The notes under the pieces: generated by a model
Databases searched by the model: none
What the model was told of the DNA's origin: nothing
Seen by the model: the letters and a program-made list of their open reading frames with translations, nothing else
In this document: piece after piece, positions 44,716 through 53,175 of the stretch
How positions within the stretch are numbered: position 1 is the stretch's first letter
Layout: each line of letters begins with the position of its first letter
Origin: Opacimonas sp002292215
GTDB taxonomy: Bacteria > Pseudomonadota > Gammaproteobacteria > Enterobacterales > Alteromonadaceae
Length of the DNA: 64,000 bases
Direction of reading: 5' to 3'
Assembly (NCBI GenBank): GCA_943846745.1
Contig: OX044360.1
Location: 1,426,001 to 1,490,000, forward strand
Translations under genes and position numbers: made by a program

Positions 44716-45015
44716 ATGGCTAATCGTGGTGTAAAAAAACCAAAGTTCCGTGAAGATTTTGGGGTGTTCGTTTGTGAACATGTGTTAAACGACAATGCAA
44801 AAGTACTGCAAGTCACGCGTGATCTTGAAGGGGATTGGCAATTTACTTGCGGTGATGATGCTGCCGATGAAACCTCTGATTTACATTTGCTTGCTGTGGG
44901 TGAATTACTGCAACGTGATATCAGTTTAAGTGATGCTGTCGTCTTAGAGCCAGGTCAAGGTATTGAGCGCGCTGCTACTTATAAAGATTGGGATACCTTT
45001 GCATTAGAGGAATAA
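44716..45015 (+). CDS. small acidic protein, DUF2185-like
   Basis: The protein (99 residues) is acidic and has the general shape of DUF2185/Imm33-type domains: a strand VFVCEHVL, then VTRDLEGDWQFTCGDDA, then a helix LHLLAVGELLQRD and a closing VLEPGQGIERAATY. The resemblance is by pattern only. DUF2185 proteins are described as possible immunity or carrier proteins, without experimental role here. I start at the ATG at 44716 (MANRGVKKP). It lies seven bases before a 54-codon membrane protein gene and probably shares its transcript. Confidence 0.55.
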   Translation: MANRGVKKPKFREDFGVFVCEHVLNDNAKVLQVTRDLEGDWQFTCGDDAADETSDLHLLAVGELLQRDISLSDAVVLEPGQGIERAATYKDWDTFALEE

Positions 45016-45022
45016 GAATACA

Positions 45023-45187
45023 ATGACTAAGATGACCAAAACACTCATGCTCATCAGTTTGATTTTACTTGCTTGTGTCTGTTATTTCATCGGCACGGTC
45101 AAAGGCGCAGTGGCATTTATTGCACTGGGCGTGATACTAGAGTTGGGCTTTTGGCTTGGACTGTTGAAAAAGAAAAAATCCGCATAA
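45023..45187 (+). CDS. 54-residue membrane protein
   Basis: This short frame starts seven bases after the preceding stop codon, with GAGGAAT upstream as ribosome-binding site. It encodes two hydrophobic helices (about residues 8-24 and 28-47), separated by a GTVKG turn, and a basic end KKKKSA. The reading frame, spacing and terminator directly behind it support a real gene. No family is recognised; small two-helix membrane proteins often modulate larger membrane complexes. Confidence 0.6.
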   Translation: MTKMTKTLMLISLILLACVCYFIGTVKGAVAFIALGVILELGFWLGLLKKKKSA

Positions 45188-45188
45188 A

Positions 45189-45214
45189 AAAAGGTCGCTA
45201 ATGCGACCTCTTTA
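45189..45214. terminator. bidirectional terminator between the 54-residue gene and typA
   Basis: AGGTCGC and GCGACCT pair around TAAT, flanked by an A-run on the left and a T-run on the right. On the minus strand the A-run becomes a long T tail, so it probably ends typA as well. Confidence 0.9.
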
Positions 45215-45239
45215 TAAACTTATCTAAATCTAATCCGAT

Positions 45240-47078
45240 TTAGTTTTTCGCAGGACGACCAGCACGTTTACGTTCGTTTTCAGTCAATAACTTCTTACGA
45301 ATACGGATGCTTACTGGTGTAACTTCAACTAACTCATCGTCACCGATGAATTCTAGTGCTTGCTCAAGTGTATATATAATTGGCGGTACTAGTGTTTGTG
45401 CTTCATCTGTACCAGATGCACGAACGTTAGTTAATTGCTTACCTTTAAGGGCGTTAACGGTTAAGTCGTTTTCACGGCTATGAATACCTAAAACCATTCC
45501 TTCATATACTTCAACACCATGACCGATAAACATGCGGCCACGCTCTTGTAAGTTAAAGATAGCGTTAGTTAGGGCTTTACCCGTTGCGTTAGCAATCAAT
45601 ACACCATTTTTACGTGTACCGATATTACCGCCTTTATGTGGGCCGTAATGATCAAACGTGTGATATAACAAACCAGAACCTGAAGTTAATGTCATAAAGT
45701 CAGTTTGGAAACCAATTAGACCACGACTTGGTACAACGAAATCGACGCGAGTTCGGCCTTTACCATCTGGAGACATGTTGGTCATTTCTGCTTTACGCAA
45801 ACCAAGTTGTTCGATGATAGAACCTTGATGTTGTTCTTCAACGTCAACCGTCATTGTTTCAAACGGTTCCATTAGTACGCCATCAACTTCTTTTAAAATA
45901 ACTTCCGGACGTGAAACAGCTAGCTCGTAACCTTCACGACGCATGTTTTCAATCAAGATACCTAAATGTAGTTCGCCACGACCTGATACGCGGAATTTAT
46001 CCGGATCTGCCATTTCTTCTACACGTAAAGCAACGTTGTGTACTAATTCATTTTGTAAACGCTCAAGGATGTTACGTGACGTAACAAACTTACCTTCTTT
46101 ACCAGCAAAAGGTGACGTATTTACTTGGAAAGTCATGGTAACAGTAGGCTCATCAACCGATAAAGGCTTAAGCGCTTCGACTTGGTTAACATCACAAATC
46201 GTATCAGAGATTTTTAATTCGCCAAGACCCGTGATAGCGATAATATCGCCTGCAGAAGCAGAATCAACATCGTGACGATCAAGACCTAAGTAACCTAATA
46301 CTTTACCCACTTTACCATTACGCTTTTGGCCAGCTGCGTTAACAACAGTCACTTGTTGATTCATTTTAACTGAACCACGAGTAATACGGCCTACACCGAT
46401 AACACCCACGTATGAGTTATAATCAAGCTGTGAAATTTGCATTTGGAAAGCACCAGCTTGGTCTGCATCTGGTGGAGCAACTTTACTCACAATAGTTTCA
46501 AATAAAGGAGTCATGTCTTCGCTTGGAACGTCAACATCGTTGGTTGCCCAACCGTTGATAGCAGAAGCATAGACCACATCAAAATCTAATTGGTCATCAG
46601 TCGCGCCTAAGTTATCAAACAAATCAAACACTTGATCGATAACCCAATCAGGACGAGCACCTGGCTTGTCAATTTTGTTGATAACAACAATTGGTTTAAG
46701 ACCTTGAGCAAAGGCTTTTTGTGTTACAAAACGCGTTTGTGGCATTGGCCCTTCTTGCGCATCAACCAATAACAATACTGAATCAGCCATCGACATTACA
46801 CGTTCTACTTCACCACCGAAATCGGCGTGTCCAGGAGTATCTACGATGTTGATACGGTAATCATTCCAGTTGATTGCAGTATTTTTCGCTAGGATCGTGA
46901 TACCACGTTCTTTTTCAATGTCATTAGAATCCATTACACGCTCTTCTGCCGCACCGCGTGACTCTAACGTACCAGATTGTTGTAATAGTTTATCAACTAG
47001 GGTAGTTTTACCATGGTCGACGTGCGCGATAATCGCAATGTTACGTAACTTATCAATTGAGGTCTGGGTAGCAGACAT
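45240..47078 (-). CDS. typA: ribosome-associated GTPase TypA/BipA
   Basis: The 612-residue translational GTPase helps assemble the large ribosomal subunit at low temperature and affects virulence and stress traits. The G1 motif is AHVDHGKTT, G3 VDTPGHADFGG and G4 NKIDKPGARPD, followed by EF-G-like domains and the BipA-specific C-terminal domain with RGLIGFQTDFMTLTSG and RENDLTVNALKGKQLTN. The size is normal. It is a single gene ending at a shared terminator. In a cold marine setting its role in ribosome maturation may matter, though that is inference. Confidence 0.98.
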   Translation of the reverse strand: MSATQTSIDKLRNIAIIAHVDHGKTTLVDKLLQQSGTLESRGAAEERVMDSNDIEKERGITILAKNTAINWNDYRINIVDTPGHADFGGEVERVMSMADSVLLLVDAQEGPMPQTRFVTQKAFAQGLKPIVVINKIDKPGARPDWVIDQVFDLFDNLGATDDQLDFDVVYASAINGWATNDVDVPSEDMTPLFETIVSKVAPPDADQAGAFQMQISQLDYNSYVGVIGVGRITRGSVKMNQQVTVVNAAGQKRNGKVGKVLGYLGLDRHDVDSASAGDIIAITGLGELKISDTICDVNQVEALKPLSVDEPTVTMTFQVNTSPFAGKEGKFVTSRNILERLQNELVHNVALRVEEMADPDKFRVSGRGELHLGILIENMRREGYELAVSRPEVILKEVDGVLMEPFETMTVDVEEQHQGSIIEQLGLRKAEMTNMSPDGKGRTRVDFVVPSRGLIGFQTDFMTLTSGSGLLYHTFDHYGPHKGGNIGTRKNGVLIANATGKALTNAIFNLQERGRMFIGHGVEVYEGMVLGIHSRENDLTVNALKGKQLTNVRASGTDEAQTLVPPIIYTLEQALEFIGDDELVEVTPVSIRIRKKLLTENERKRAGRPAKN

Positions 47079-47276
47079 GTAATGTACTCTCTATATATAT
47101 AAAACTAGACTGCAAGCGTAAACAATATTCAACACCCACAGCATCATGGGCGCGTATTCTACAGACATATTGCTAAATAAGCGAATATTTACACTAAATA
47201 AATAGAGAAAACTAGCACTGTTAAATCTTCACTCATCTAGAATAACAGTGCATTTACATCTCAGTGCTTATTACCA

Positions 47277-48188
47277 CTACTCTTGAGCCGGAATGCACAG
47301 CACTTCACAGTGTACTTTTCCTAATACATCTTCAGCGGTATTGCCAATAAAAAACCCAGAGATCCCAGATCGTCCAACCGTCCCAATAATTAATAAATCC
47401 GCTTTATGAGTGTCACAATTATGTGCAATTATCTGTGCAGGATCACCCATGTCTATAATGCAATTTTTAGGATCAATATCATGAGCCTGAGCAAATTCGT
47501 GCATTGCCTCTTCATGATGTCGGGCAACATTATCCAACAAATCATCATACGCAATTGCCGCCATTTCAAACCCTACAGTCTGAATAGGGGCTTCATAGAC
47601 ATTGATATATATGACATTCGCATCATATTTATCCGCTAACCAACGACTGTATAAGACAATTTTTTCATTTAATATCTGATGAGCTTTATCCCCGCTGATA
47701 GGATCAATCGCGACAACAATGGATTGATACGTTAATTCATCGTCGTTTACTAGCCATAACGGTTTGTGTGAATGCCGGATACATTGACGATCCGTCGGCG
47801 TGTAAAAAGGATTAATTTGATCTAAATCTTCACTTTTTCGCTTCATGACCAAATCAATATCTAATGCTGCAGTCAAATCATCCAACGCATCAGCAATATT
47901 AGGGGTGAAACGGACGTGATTGATACATTTTACACCATTATTTTCAATTTCATCCGCAATCTCATCTAACAATGCTTCTTTATTTGACAACATGTGTTGC
48001 TGTATCTGTAAGTATTGAGGTTCCGATAAAAAATCAGAATACTGAGTAATCGAATCATAAGTAGATGTTAACAAATGCAAAACAGCATGAGTTTGTTTTG
48101 CGAGCTGCTCAGCTTTATCAAGCGCAACATGAGTGCTGTGTTCTGTGTTGACAGTAACTAAAATCGTTTGTATGAGTTGTGACATCAT
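47277..48188 (-). CDS. uspE: tandem universal stress protein, UspE-like
   Basis: This protein of 303 residues consists of two Usp domains (about 1-140 and 150-300). The second carries the ATP-binding signature GTVGRSGISGFFIGNTAEDVL, split as G-x2-G-x9-G-N; the first lacks a clear one (MKRKSEDLDQINPF). That asymmetry is typical of UspE, which is implicated in oxidative stress, motility and adhesion. AGGAGG precedes two adjacent ATG codons; either may be the start. It is divergent from glnA across 426 bases, which hold nitrogen-control sites. Confidence 0.85.
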   Translation of the reverse strand: MMSQLIQTILVTVNTEHSTHVALDKAEQLAKQTHAVLHLLTSTYDSITQYSDFLSEPQYLQIQQHMLSNKEALLDEIADEIENNGVKCINHVRFTPNIADALDDLTAALDIDLVMKRKSEDLDQINPFYTPTDRQCIRHSHKPLWLVNDDELTYQSIVVAIDPISGDKAHQILNEKIVLYSRWLADKYDANVIYINVYEAPIQTVGFEMAAIAYDDLLDNVARHHEEAMHEFAQAHDIDPKNCIIDMGDPAQIIAHNCDTHKADLLIIGTVGRSGISGFFIGNTAEDVLGKVHCEVLCIPAQE

Positions 48189-48397
48189 CTATCCTCCTTT
48201 TGCTGACTTCTTGAGTATAGATCGTCTATTTGTTTTTACCTTGATCAAGAACAAATAAAATAGGATCTTCATACTGATTTAATCAACACCCCATATCATT
48301 ACTCGTAAAATAATTATATTTCACTATGGAGTTGTACACCAAAATGTTCTACATTAACTACCCGTTGTTGAATATAACATGCTGGCTGAAATACCCA

Positions 48398-48414
48398 CGC
48401 ACCAAATTGGCGCA
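48398..48414. promoter_or_regulatory. NtrC-binding enhancer site 1 of glnA
   Basis: The 17-bp element (GCACCA, AAT, TGGCGC inside) is a near-perfect dyad and differs from the NtrC consensus TGCACCA-N3-TGGTGCA at only two or so positions. It lies about 120 bases upstream of the sigma-54 promoter, the normal enhancer distance. Confidence 0.75.
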
Positions 48415-48416
48415 AT

Positions 48417-48433
48417 AGCACCATTGTAGTGCG
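48417..48433. promoter_or_regulatory. NtrC-binding enhancer site 2 of glnA
   Basis: GCACCATTGTAGTGC is an imperfect dyad of the same type, centred 19 bases from site 1, close to two helical turns, so bound dimers would face the same side. It is weaker than site 1. Confidence 0.6.
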
Positions 48434-48517
48434 TCACCTGCATGAAAATGGTGAGACCTCTATGGTTAACTTAATCTATATCCTGAATTCATTGCGCTTA
48501 ACACGCGTTTCATTCAA

Positions 48518-48533
48518 TGGCATATAATTTGCA
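48518..48533 (+). promoter_or_regulatory. sigma-54 promoter of glnA
   Basis: TGGCATATAATTTGCA has the invariant GG and GC separated by exactly ten bases, the -24/-12 layout of RpoN promoters. The predicted start is about 12 bases after the GC, leaving a leader of roughly 70 bases before the glnA ATG. TATAAT within it might give a basal sigma-70 promoter too. Confidence 0.8.
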
Positions 48534-48614
48534 AATGATTTTGCAAGCCCTAGTTCGTAAAGTTAACAACGGGTCACAGACCACAGAATTTTATAGTTAA
48601 ATTGGAGATAAAGA

Positions 48615-50024
48615 ATGTCAATTGAAAAGGCGTTAGAACTCATTAAAACAAGCGAAGCAAAGTTTATCGATCTTCGTTTTACAGATACAAAAGGTAAAGA
48701 GCAACACGTTTCTATACCAACTCACCAAGTAAATGAAGATTTTTTTGAAGACGGTAAAATGTTTGATGGCTCTTCTATCGCTGGATGGAAAGGAATTAAC
48801 GAATCAGACATGGTATTAATGCCTGACCTATCTACTTTAGTCGTTGACCCGTTTGCTGAAGAAACTCAAATCAATGTCACCTGTGATATCCTTGAGCCTT
48901 CAACTATGGAAGGGTACGACCGCGACCCACGTTCAGTTGCTAAGCGCGCTGAAGCGTATTTAATATCTACCGGTATCGGTGATAAAGTATTAGTCGGCCC
49001 TGAGCCAGAATTCTTCTTATTTGATGATGTGCGTTTCCATACTGATATGGCCGGTTCATTCTTCAAGATCAATGCTGAAGAAGCAAAGTGGAACTCAGGT
49101 AGTAAATACGAAGATGGCAACACAGGACACCGTCCTGGTGTTAAAGGCGGTTACTTCCCAGTGCCTCCAGTGGATTCAGCTCACGATATCCGCGCAGCAA
49201 TGTGTTTGGTTATGGAAGAAATGGGTTTAACAGTTGAAGCACATCACCATGAAGTTGCGACTGCTGGTCAGAACGAAATCGCCACTATGTTCAACACCAT
49301 GGTAGCTAAAGCTGATGAAATCCAAATTTACAAGTATGTAGTTCACAACGTTGCCCATGCATACGGTCAAACTGCAACCTTCATGCCTAAGCCGATTGTT
49401 GGTGATAATGGTTCTGGTATGCACGTCCACCAATCAATTTCTAAAGATGGTAAAAACATTTTTGCTGGTGACAAGTATGCGGGTCTTTCTGAAGAAGCAT
49501 TATACTACATCGGTGGTACGATCAAACACGCTCGTGCACTGAATGCATTCACTAACGCATCAACTAACTCGTACAAGCGTTTGGTTCCAGGATTCGAAGC
49601 ACCAGTTATGCTTGCATACTCTGCACGTAACCGTTCTGCTTCTATTCGTATTCCACATGTAACGAGTGATCGTGCACGTCGTATCGAAGTTCGTTTCCCT
49701 GACCCAACGGCTAACCCGTACTTAGCATTTACTGCATTGTTAATGGCTGGCCTAGACGGGATCAAAAACAAAATTCACCCAGGCGAAGCTGCTGATAAAG
49801 ATCTTTATGACTTACCAGCAGAAGAAGCAGCACTTATCCCTACCGTTGCTTCATCGTTAGAACAAGCACTTGAAGCACTTGATGCTGACCGTGAGTTCTT
49901 AACTGCTGGTGGTGTTATGAGTAACGACATGATTGACGCATACATCGAGCTTAAAAAGCAAGAAGTTGAGTTATTGAACAAGTCTGTTCACCCTGTAGAA
50001 TTTGATATGTACTACAGCTGCTAA
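48615..50024 (+). CDS. glnA: glutamine synthetase, type I
   Basis: The 469-residue enzyme makes glutamine from glutamate, ammonia and ATP and forms the dodecamer of GSI. Marks are FDGSSIAGWKGINESDM, VGPEPEFFLFDDV, the metal block EAHHHEVATAGQNEI, NGSGMHVHQSI, the ATP block KRLVPGFEAPV and NRSASIRIP. The Tyr of the adenylylation site is present in LYDLPAEE, so control by GlnE is expected. GGAGAT precedes the ATG. Transcription is predicted from the sigma-54 promoter under NtrC, matching the glnL and glnG genes downstream. Confidence 0.99.
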   Translation: MSIEKALELIKTSEAKFIDLRFTDTKGKEQHVSIPTHQVNEDFFEDGKMFDGSSIAGWKGINESDMVLMPDLSTLVVDPFAEETQINVTCDILEPSTMEGYDRDPRSVAKRAEAYLISTGIGDKVLVGPEPEFFLFDDVRFHTDMAGSFFKINAEEAKWNSGSKYEDGNTGHRPGVKGGYFPVPPVDSAHDIRAAMCLVMEEMGLTVEAHHHEVATAGQNEIATMFNTMVAKADEIQIYKYVVHNVAHAYGQTATFMPKPIVGDNGSGMHVHQSISKDGKNIFAGDKYAGLSEEALYYIGGTIKHARALNAFTNASTNSYKRLVPGFEAPVMLAYSARNRSASIRIPHVTSDRARRIEVRFPDPTANPYLAFTALLMAGLDGIKNKIHPGEAADKDLYDLPAEEAALIPTVASSLEQALEALDADREFLTAGGVMSNDMIDAYIELKKQEVELLNKSVHPVEFDMYYSC

Positions 50025-50060
50025 GCATTACGCTTACTCGTTAAGTATTAATTTCTATAC

Positions 50061-50087
50061 AAAAGCCTGCATTTGCAGGCTTTTTTT
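50061..50087 (+). terminator. rho-independent terminator of glnA
   Basis: AAAAGCCTGC, loop ATTT, GCAGGCTTTTTTT form a perfect stem with a strong T-run. It separates glnA from the glnLG genes, so those need a second promoter or readthrough. Confidence 0.95.
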
Positions 50088-50138
50088 ATGACCAAAATCA
50101 GCTACACTTTGAAGATGTTGACCTACATACGATCATCT

Positions 50139-50558
50139 ATGAGCAATCAAAACGCAACATCCTTAGAATCGACTACTGTATCTTTTGCAGCGATATTTAA
50201 CTTTCACAAGTTAGCCCTTTGTGTTTTATTGTTCGTCGGCATACTGTTCTCACAACCCGCTCTCAGTGCTCCCCCGACAATACAGTTACTGACTCCGGCT
50301 GATGAATCCACAATTAGAAATACACAGGGACAAGTCCATATTAGCTGGGTAACGCATTCGGCACTCAATGTCGTTTACGAAATCTACCTTGATGATGTCC
50401 TCAAAAAAACGACCACTCACACTGCAATGGCCTTAACTGGTGTAGAACGCGGCGCACACTCTATTTATTTACTGGTAAAAGACGAAAACGGCAAAGTAAT
50501 TGCATCGTCTCCTACACACACCATTTTCGTGCACCAAAATAGCAAATTATTTAGATAA
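50139..50558 (+). CDS. secreted Ig-like domain protein between glnA and glnL
   Basis: This protein of about 139 residues has a signal-type hydrophobic core (LALCVLLFVGILFSQPALSA, about 24-43) and a mature region of roughly 90 residues with a beta-sandwich look: APPTIQLLTPADESTIRNT, VHISWVTHSALNVVYEIYL, GVERGAHSIYLLVKD. This resembles fibronectin/Ig-like modules of the type seen at the C terminus of some wall proteins. The start is uncertain: ATG codons at 50088 and 50115 are also in frame, but the first abuts the glnA terminator. Proteins at this place after glnA recur in related marine genomes; function is unknown. Confidence 0.65.
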   Translation: MSNQNATSLESTTVSFAAIFNFHKLALCVLLFVGILFSQPALSAPPTIQLLTPADESTIRNTQGQVHISWVTHSALNVVYEIYLDDVLKKTTTHTAMALTGVERGAHSIYLLVKDENGKVIASSPTHTIFVHQNSKLFR

Positions 50559-50611
50559 TTTACGGTTTTTTATTATTGGTTAACGTTGAAAATGGATAAT
50601 AAATAGCGTGA

Positions 50612-50628
50612 TGCACTTTTTTGGTGCA
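50612..50628. promoter_or_regulatory. NtrC-binding site in front of glnL
   Basis: TGCACTTTTTTGGTGCA matches the classical 17-bp NtrC site TGCACTAAAATGGTGCA in both half-sites and spacing. It ends 11 bases before the glnL ATG, where bound NtrC would block the glnL promoter, as reported for glnLp in enterics. Confidence 0.85.
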
Positions 50629-50639
50629 TAGTGGATACT

Positions 50640-51713
50640 ATGAATATTTCCTTTGAAAAAACATTTGATAATTTAATTACTGCTGTGCTCGTTTTAAATA
50701 CGCGCTTTGAAGTGCAGTATGCGAATCAAGCCACGCTCAGTTTTCTAAAAACAGGACGCAAACAGTTATACGGCAATATCGTCGATGACTTTGTGTTGTT
50801 TTCATCCTTAGATAAAACGCGATTTCGTGCAGCGCTAGAACATCATGAAAACTTTAGTGAAAATGAAGTTGAGTTATGTTTGCTGGATGAAAGTATTTTA
50901 TTATTTGATATTGGCGTAACATATATTATCAATGAAGAACAAGATTTGCTCTTAATTGAAGCCAAACACATCGATCAACAAAAGCGTATTAGTAAAGAAA
51001 ATCAACAAGCAGCACAACAACATGCAGCCAAAGAACTCGTGAGAGGCTTGGCACATGAAATTAAGAATCCACTTGGCGGTATTCGCGGTGCTGCGCAGTT
51101 ACTAGCGATGGAGTTATCTTCTCCCGAGAAAAAAGAATACACGCAAATGATCATCAAACAATCAGACCGATTGCGCGAACTTGTCGATCGACTCCTTGGC
51201 CCCAATTCTTTACCTCAGTTTACATGGCAAAATATCCATATCCCCATAGAGGCAGTGTTTCAGTTAGTTAAACTCGATAATCATTATAATATTAATATTG
51301 TACGCGATTATGATCCTAGTATTCCTGATGTGTATATTGACGCCAATATGATCCAACAAGCCGTGTTAAATATTGTCAAAAACGCCATGCAAGCTTTGCA
51401 TGATGCGCAGTCCAAATTACCTAAAATCAAAATCAAAACGCGCGTTGCTAGACACCAAGTTATTTTAGGCAAAAAAGTCCCGCTATGTGCTGTTATTTAT
51501 ATTTATGACAATGGCCCTGGCGTTCCGAAAGCACTTCGCGACACCTTATTTTATCCGATGGTGAGCTCCAAACAATCAGGTTCTGGTTTAGGACTCTCTA
51601 TCGCCCAAACCTTAATTGAACACCACAACGGTAAGATCGAACTTGAATCGAGAAAAGGTCGCACTGAATTTGCGATATTTTTACCGATCACTAAACACGG
51701 AGAAACTGCATGA
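50640..51713 (+). CDS. glnL: nitrogen regulation sensor kinase NtrB/GlnL
   Basis: The protein (357 residues) is a cytoplasmic kinase/phosphatase for NtrC, switched by PII. It has an N-terminal PAS domain (about 8-110), a HisKA segment with the phosphorylated His in GLAHEIKNPLGG, and an ATPase domain with NIVKNAMQAL, YIYDNGPGVP and GSGLGLSIAQTLIEHH. There are no membrane helices. I choose the ATG at 50640; a GTG at 50631 three codons upstream is nearly as good. It overlaps glnG by four bases (ATGA). The NtrC site just before it suggests autogenous control. Confidence 0.97.
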   Translation: MNISFEKTFDNLITAVLVLNTRFEVQYANQATLSFLKTGRKQLYGNIVDDFVLFSSLDKTRFRAALEHHENFSENEVELCLLDESILLFDIGVTYIINEEQDLLLIEAKHIDQQKRISKENQQAAQQHAAKELVRGLAHEIKNPLGGIRGAAQLLAMELSSPEKKEYTQMIIKQSDRLRELVDRLLGPNSLPQFTWQNIHIPIEAVFQLVKLDNHYNINIVRDYDPSIPDVYIDANMIQQAVLNIVKNAMQALHDAQSKLPKIKIKTRVARHQVILGKKVPLCAVIYIYDNGPGVPKALRDTLFYPMVSSKQSGSGLGLSIAQTLIEHHNGKIELESRKGRTEFAIFLPITKHGETA

Positions 51714-53149
51714 ACAACGAAGCAGTCTGGATCATAGACGACGATAGTTCCATTCGCTGGGTATTACAAAAAGCCTTAAACACTGCTGATATCGCCTCTT
51801 GCTGTTTTGAAAATCCACATGATTTATTATTACAGTTAAAATCAGGTCAAGTCCCAGAAGTCATTATCTCAGATGTAAAAATGCCGCAAATGGATGGCCT
51901 AACGCTACTCAATGAAGTCCACGCCGAATATCCTGACTTACCGGTCATCATCATGACGGCACATTCGGATTTAGATTCTGCGGTTAACGCTTATCAATCA
52001 GGGGCATTTGAGTACTTACCAAAACCGTTTGATATTACTGAAGCGGTGAGCTTGACGCAACGTGCGCTAGCGCACGTTAAAGAGAGCAAACAAGTTGTTC
52101 ACACCGATGATGCCAAGTTACAATCGGAGATTATTGGGGCAGCACCTGCGATGCAAGAAGTCTTTAGAGCTATTGGTCGGCTTGCTCGCTCTAGTATTTC
52201 AGTATTGATTAATGGTCAATCTGGTACCGGCAAAGAACTCGTCGCCCATGCATTACATAAGCATTCCCCACGCGCAAAAAAACCGTTTATTGCATTAAAT
52301 ATGGCAGCCATTCCTGCTGATTTAATTGAATCTGAATTATTTGGCCATGAAAAAGGTGCTTTTACTGGTGCGCAAACCACCCGCAAAGGTCGATTTGAGC
52401 AAGCCGATGGCGGCACACTCTTTTTGGATGAAATTGGGGATATGCCATTAGATATTCAAACACGATTATTGCGCGTATTGGCTGATGGACAATTTTATCG
52501 AGTAGGTGGTCATGAAGCCGTATCGGTTGACGTGAGGATCATCGCTGCAACTCATCAAAACTTGGAACAATTAGTCTCAAAAAACCTGTTCCGCGAAGAT
52601 TTATATCATCGCTTAAACGTGATCCGTATTCATATCCCAGCGCTAAATGATCGCAAAGAAGATATCCCTTTGTTAGCACGCCACTTTCTTAAGCGTGCAG
52701 CCAAAGAACTAGAAGTCGAAATGAAAATCTTAGCTGTCGAAACTCAAGACTTAATGACCCGATTAGACTGGCCTGGCAATGTTCGTCAACTAGAAAATGT
52801 TTGTCGTTGGGTGACCGTGATGGCCTCGTCTCAAGAAGTGTTACCAGGCGATCTGCCACCAGAGTTACTGCAGACTCAACATGTGGTAAAAACTGACAGC
52901 CCCAATGGTACTTCCCTCCCCAGTGCAACCTATGATAGCTCATGGCAACAATTATTAGCACGTTGGACTGATGAGCAATTAGCAACTAACCAAGATGGTA
53001 TTTTGAATAATGCGACGTTTGAGTTTGAAAAGATCATGTTGGAGCGTGCCTTAATGCATACCCATGGACATAAGCAAGAAGCGGCCAAACGTTTAGGCTG
53101 GGGACGTAATACCTTAACTCGTAAACTCAAAGAATTAGACATCCATTAA
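51710..53149 (+). CDS. glnG: nitrogen regulation response regulator NtrC/GlnG
   Basis: This protein of 479 residues is the sigma-54 enhancer-binding activator of nitrogen genes. A receiver domain (1-120) holds the phospho-Asp in ISDVKMPQMDG. The AAA+ domain has Walker A GQSGTGKE, the sigma-54 contact loop GAFTGA and Walker B GTLFLDEIGDM. The C-terminal Fis-like HTH reads EAAKRLGWGRNTLTRKLKEL. The start overlaps the glnL stop. Its predicted targets visible here are the three palindromes near glnA and glnL. Confidence 0.98.
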   Translation: MNNEAVWIIDDDSSIRWVLQKALNTADIASCCFENPHDLLLQLKSGQVPEVIISDVKMPQMDGLTLLNEVHAEYPDLPVIIMTAHSDLDSAVNAYQSGAFEYLPKPFDITEAVSLTQRALAHVKESKQVVHTDDAKLQSEIIGAAPAMQEVFRAIGRLARSSISVLINGQSGTGKELVAHALHKHSPRAKKPFIALNMAAIPADLIESELFGHEKGAFTGAQTTRKGRFEQADGGTLFLDEIGDMPLDIQTRLLRVLADGQFYRVGGHEAVSVDVRIIAATHQNLEQLVSKNLFREDLYHRLNVIRIHIPALNDRKEDIPLLARHFLKRAAKELEVEMKILAVETQDLMTRLDWPGNVRQLENVCRWVTVMASSQEVLPGDLPPELLQTQHVVKTDSPNGTSLPSATYDSSWQQLLARWTDEQLATNQDGILNNATFEFEKIMLERALMHTHGHKQEAAKRLGWGRNTLTRKLKELDIH

Positions 53150-53175
53150 GTCCGGTATTGATAGTTCCGATAAAA

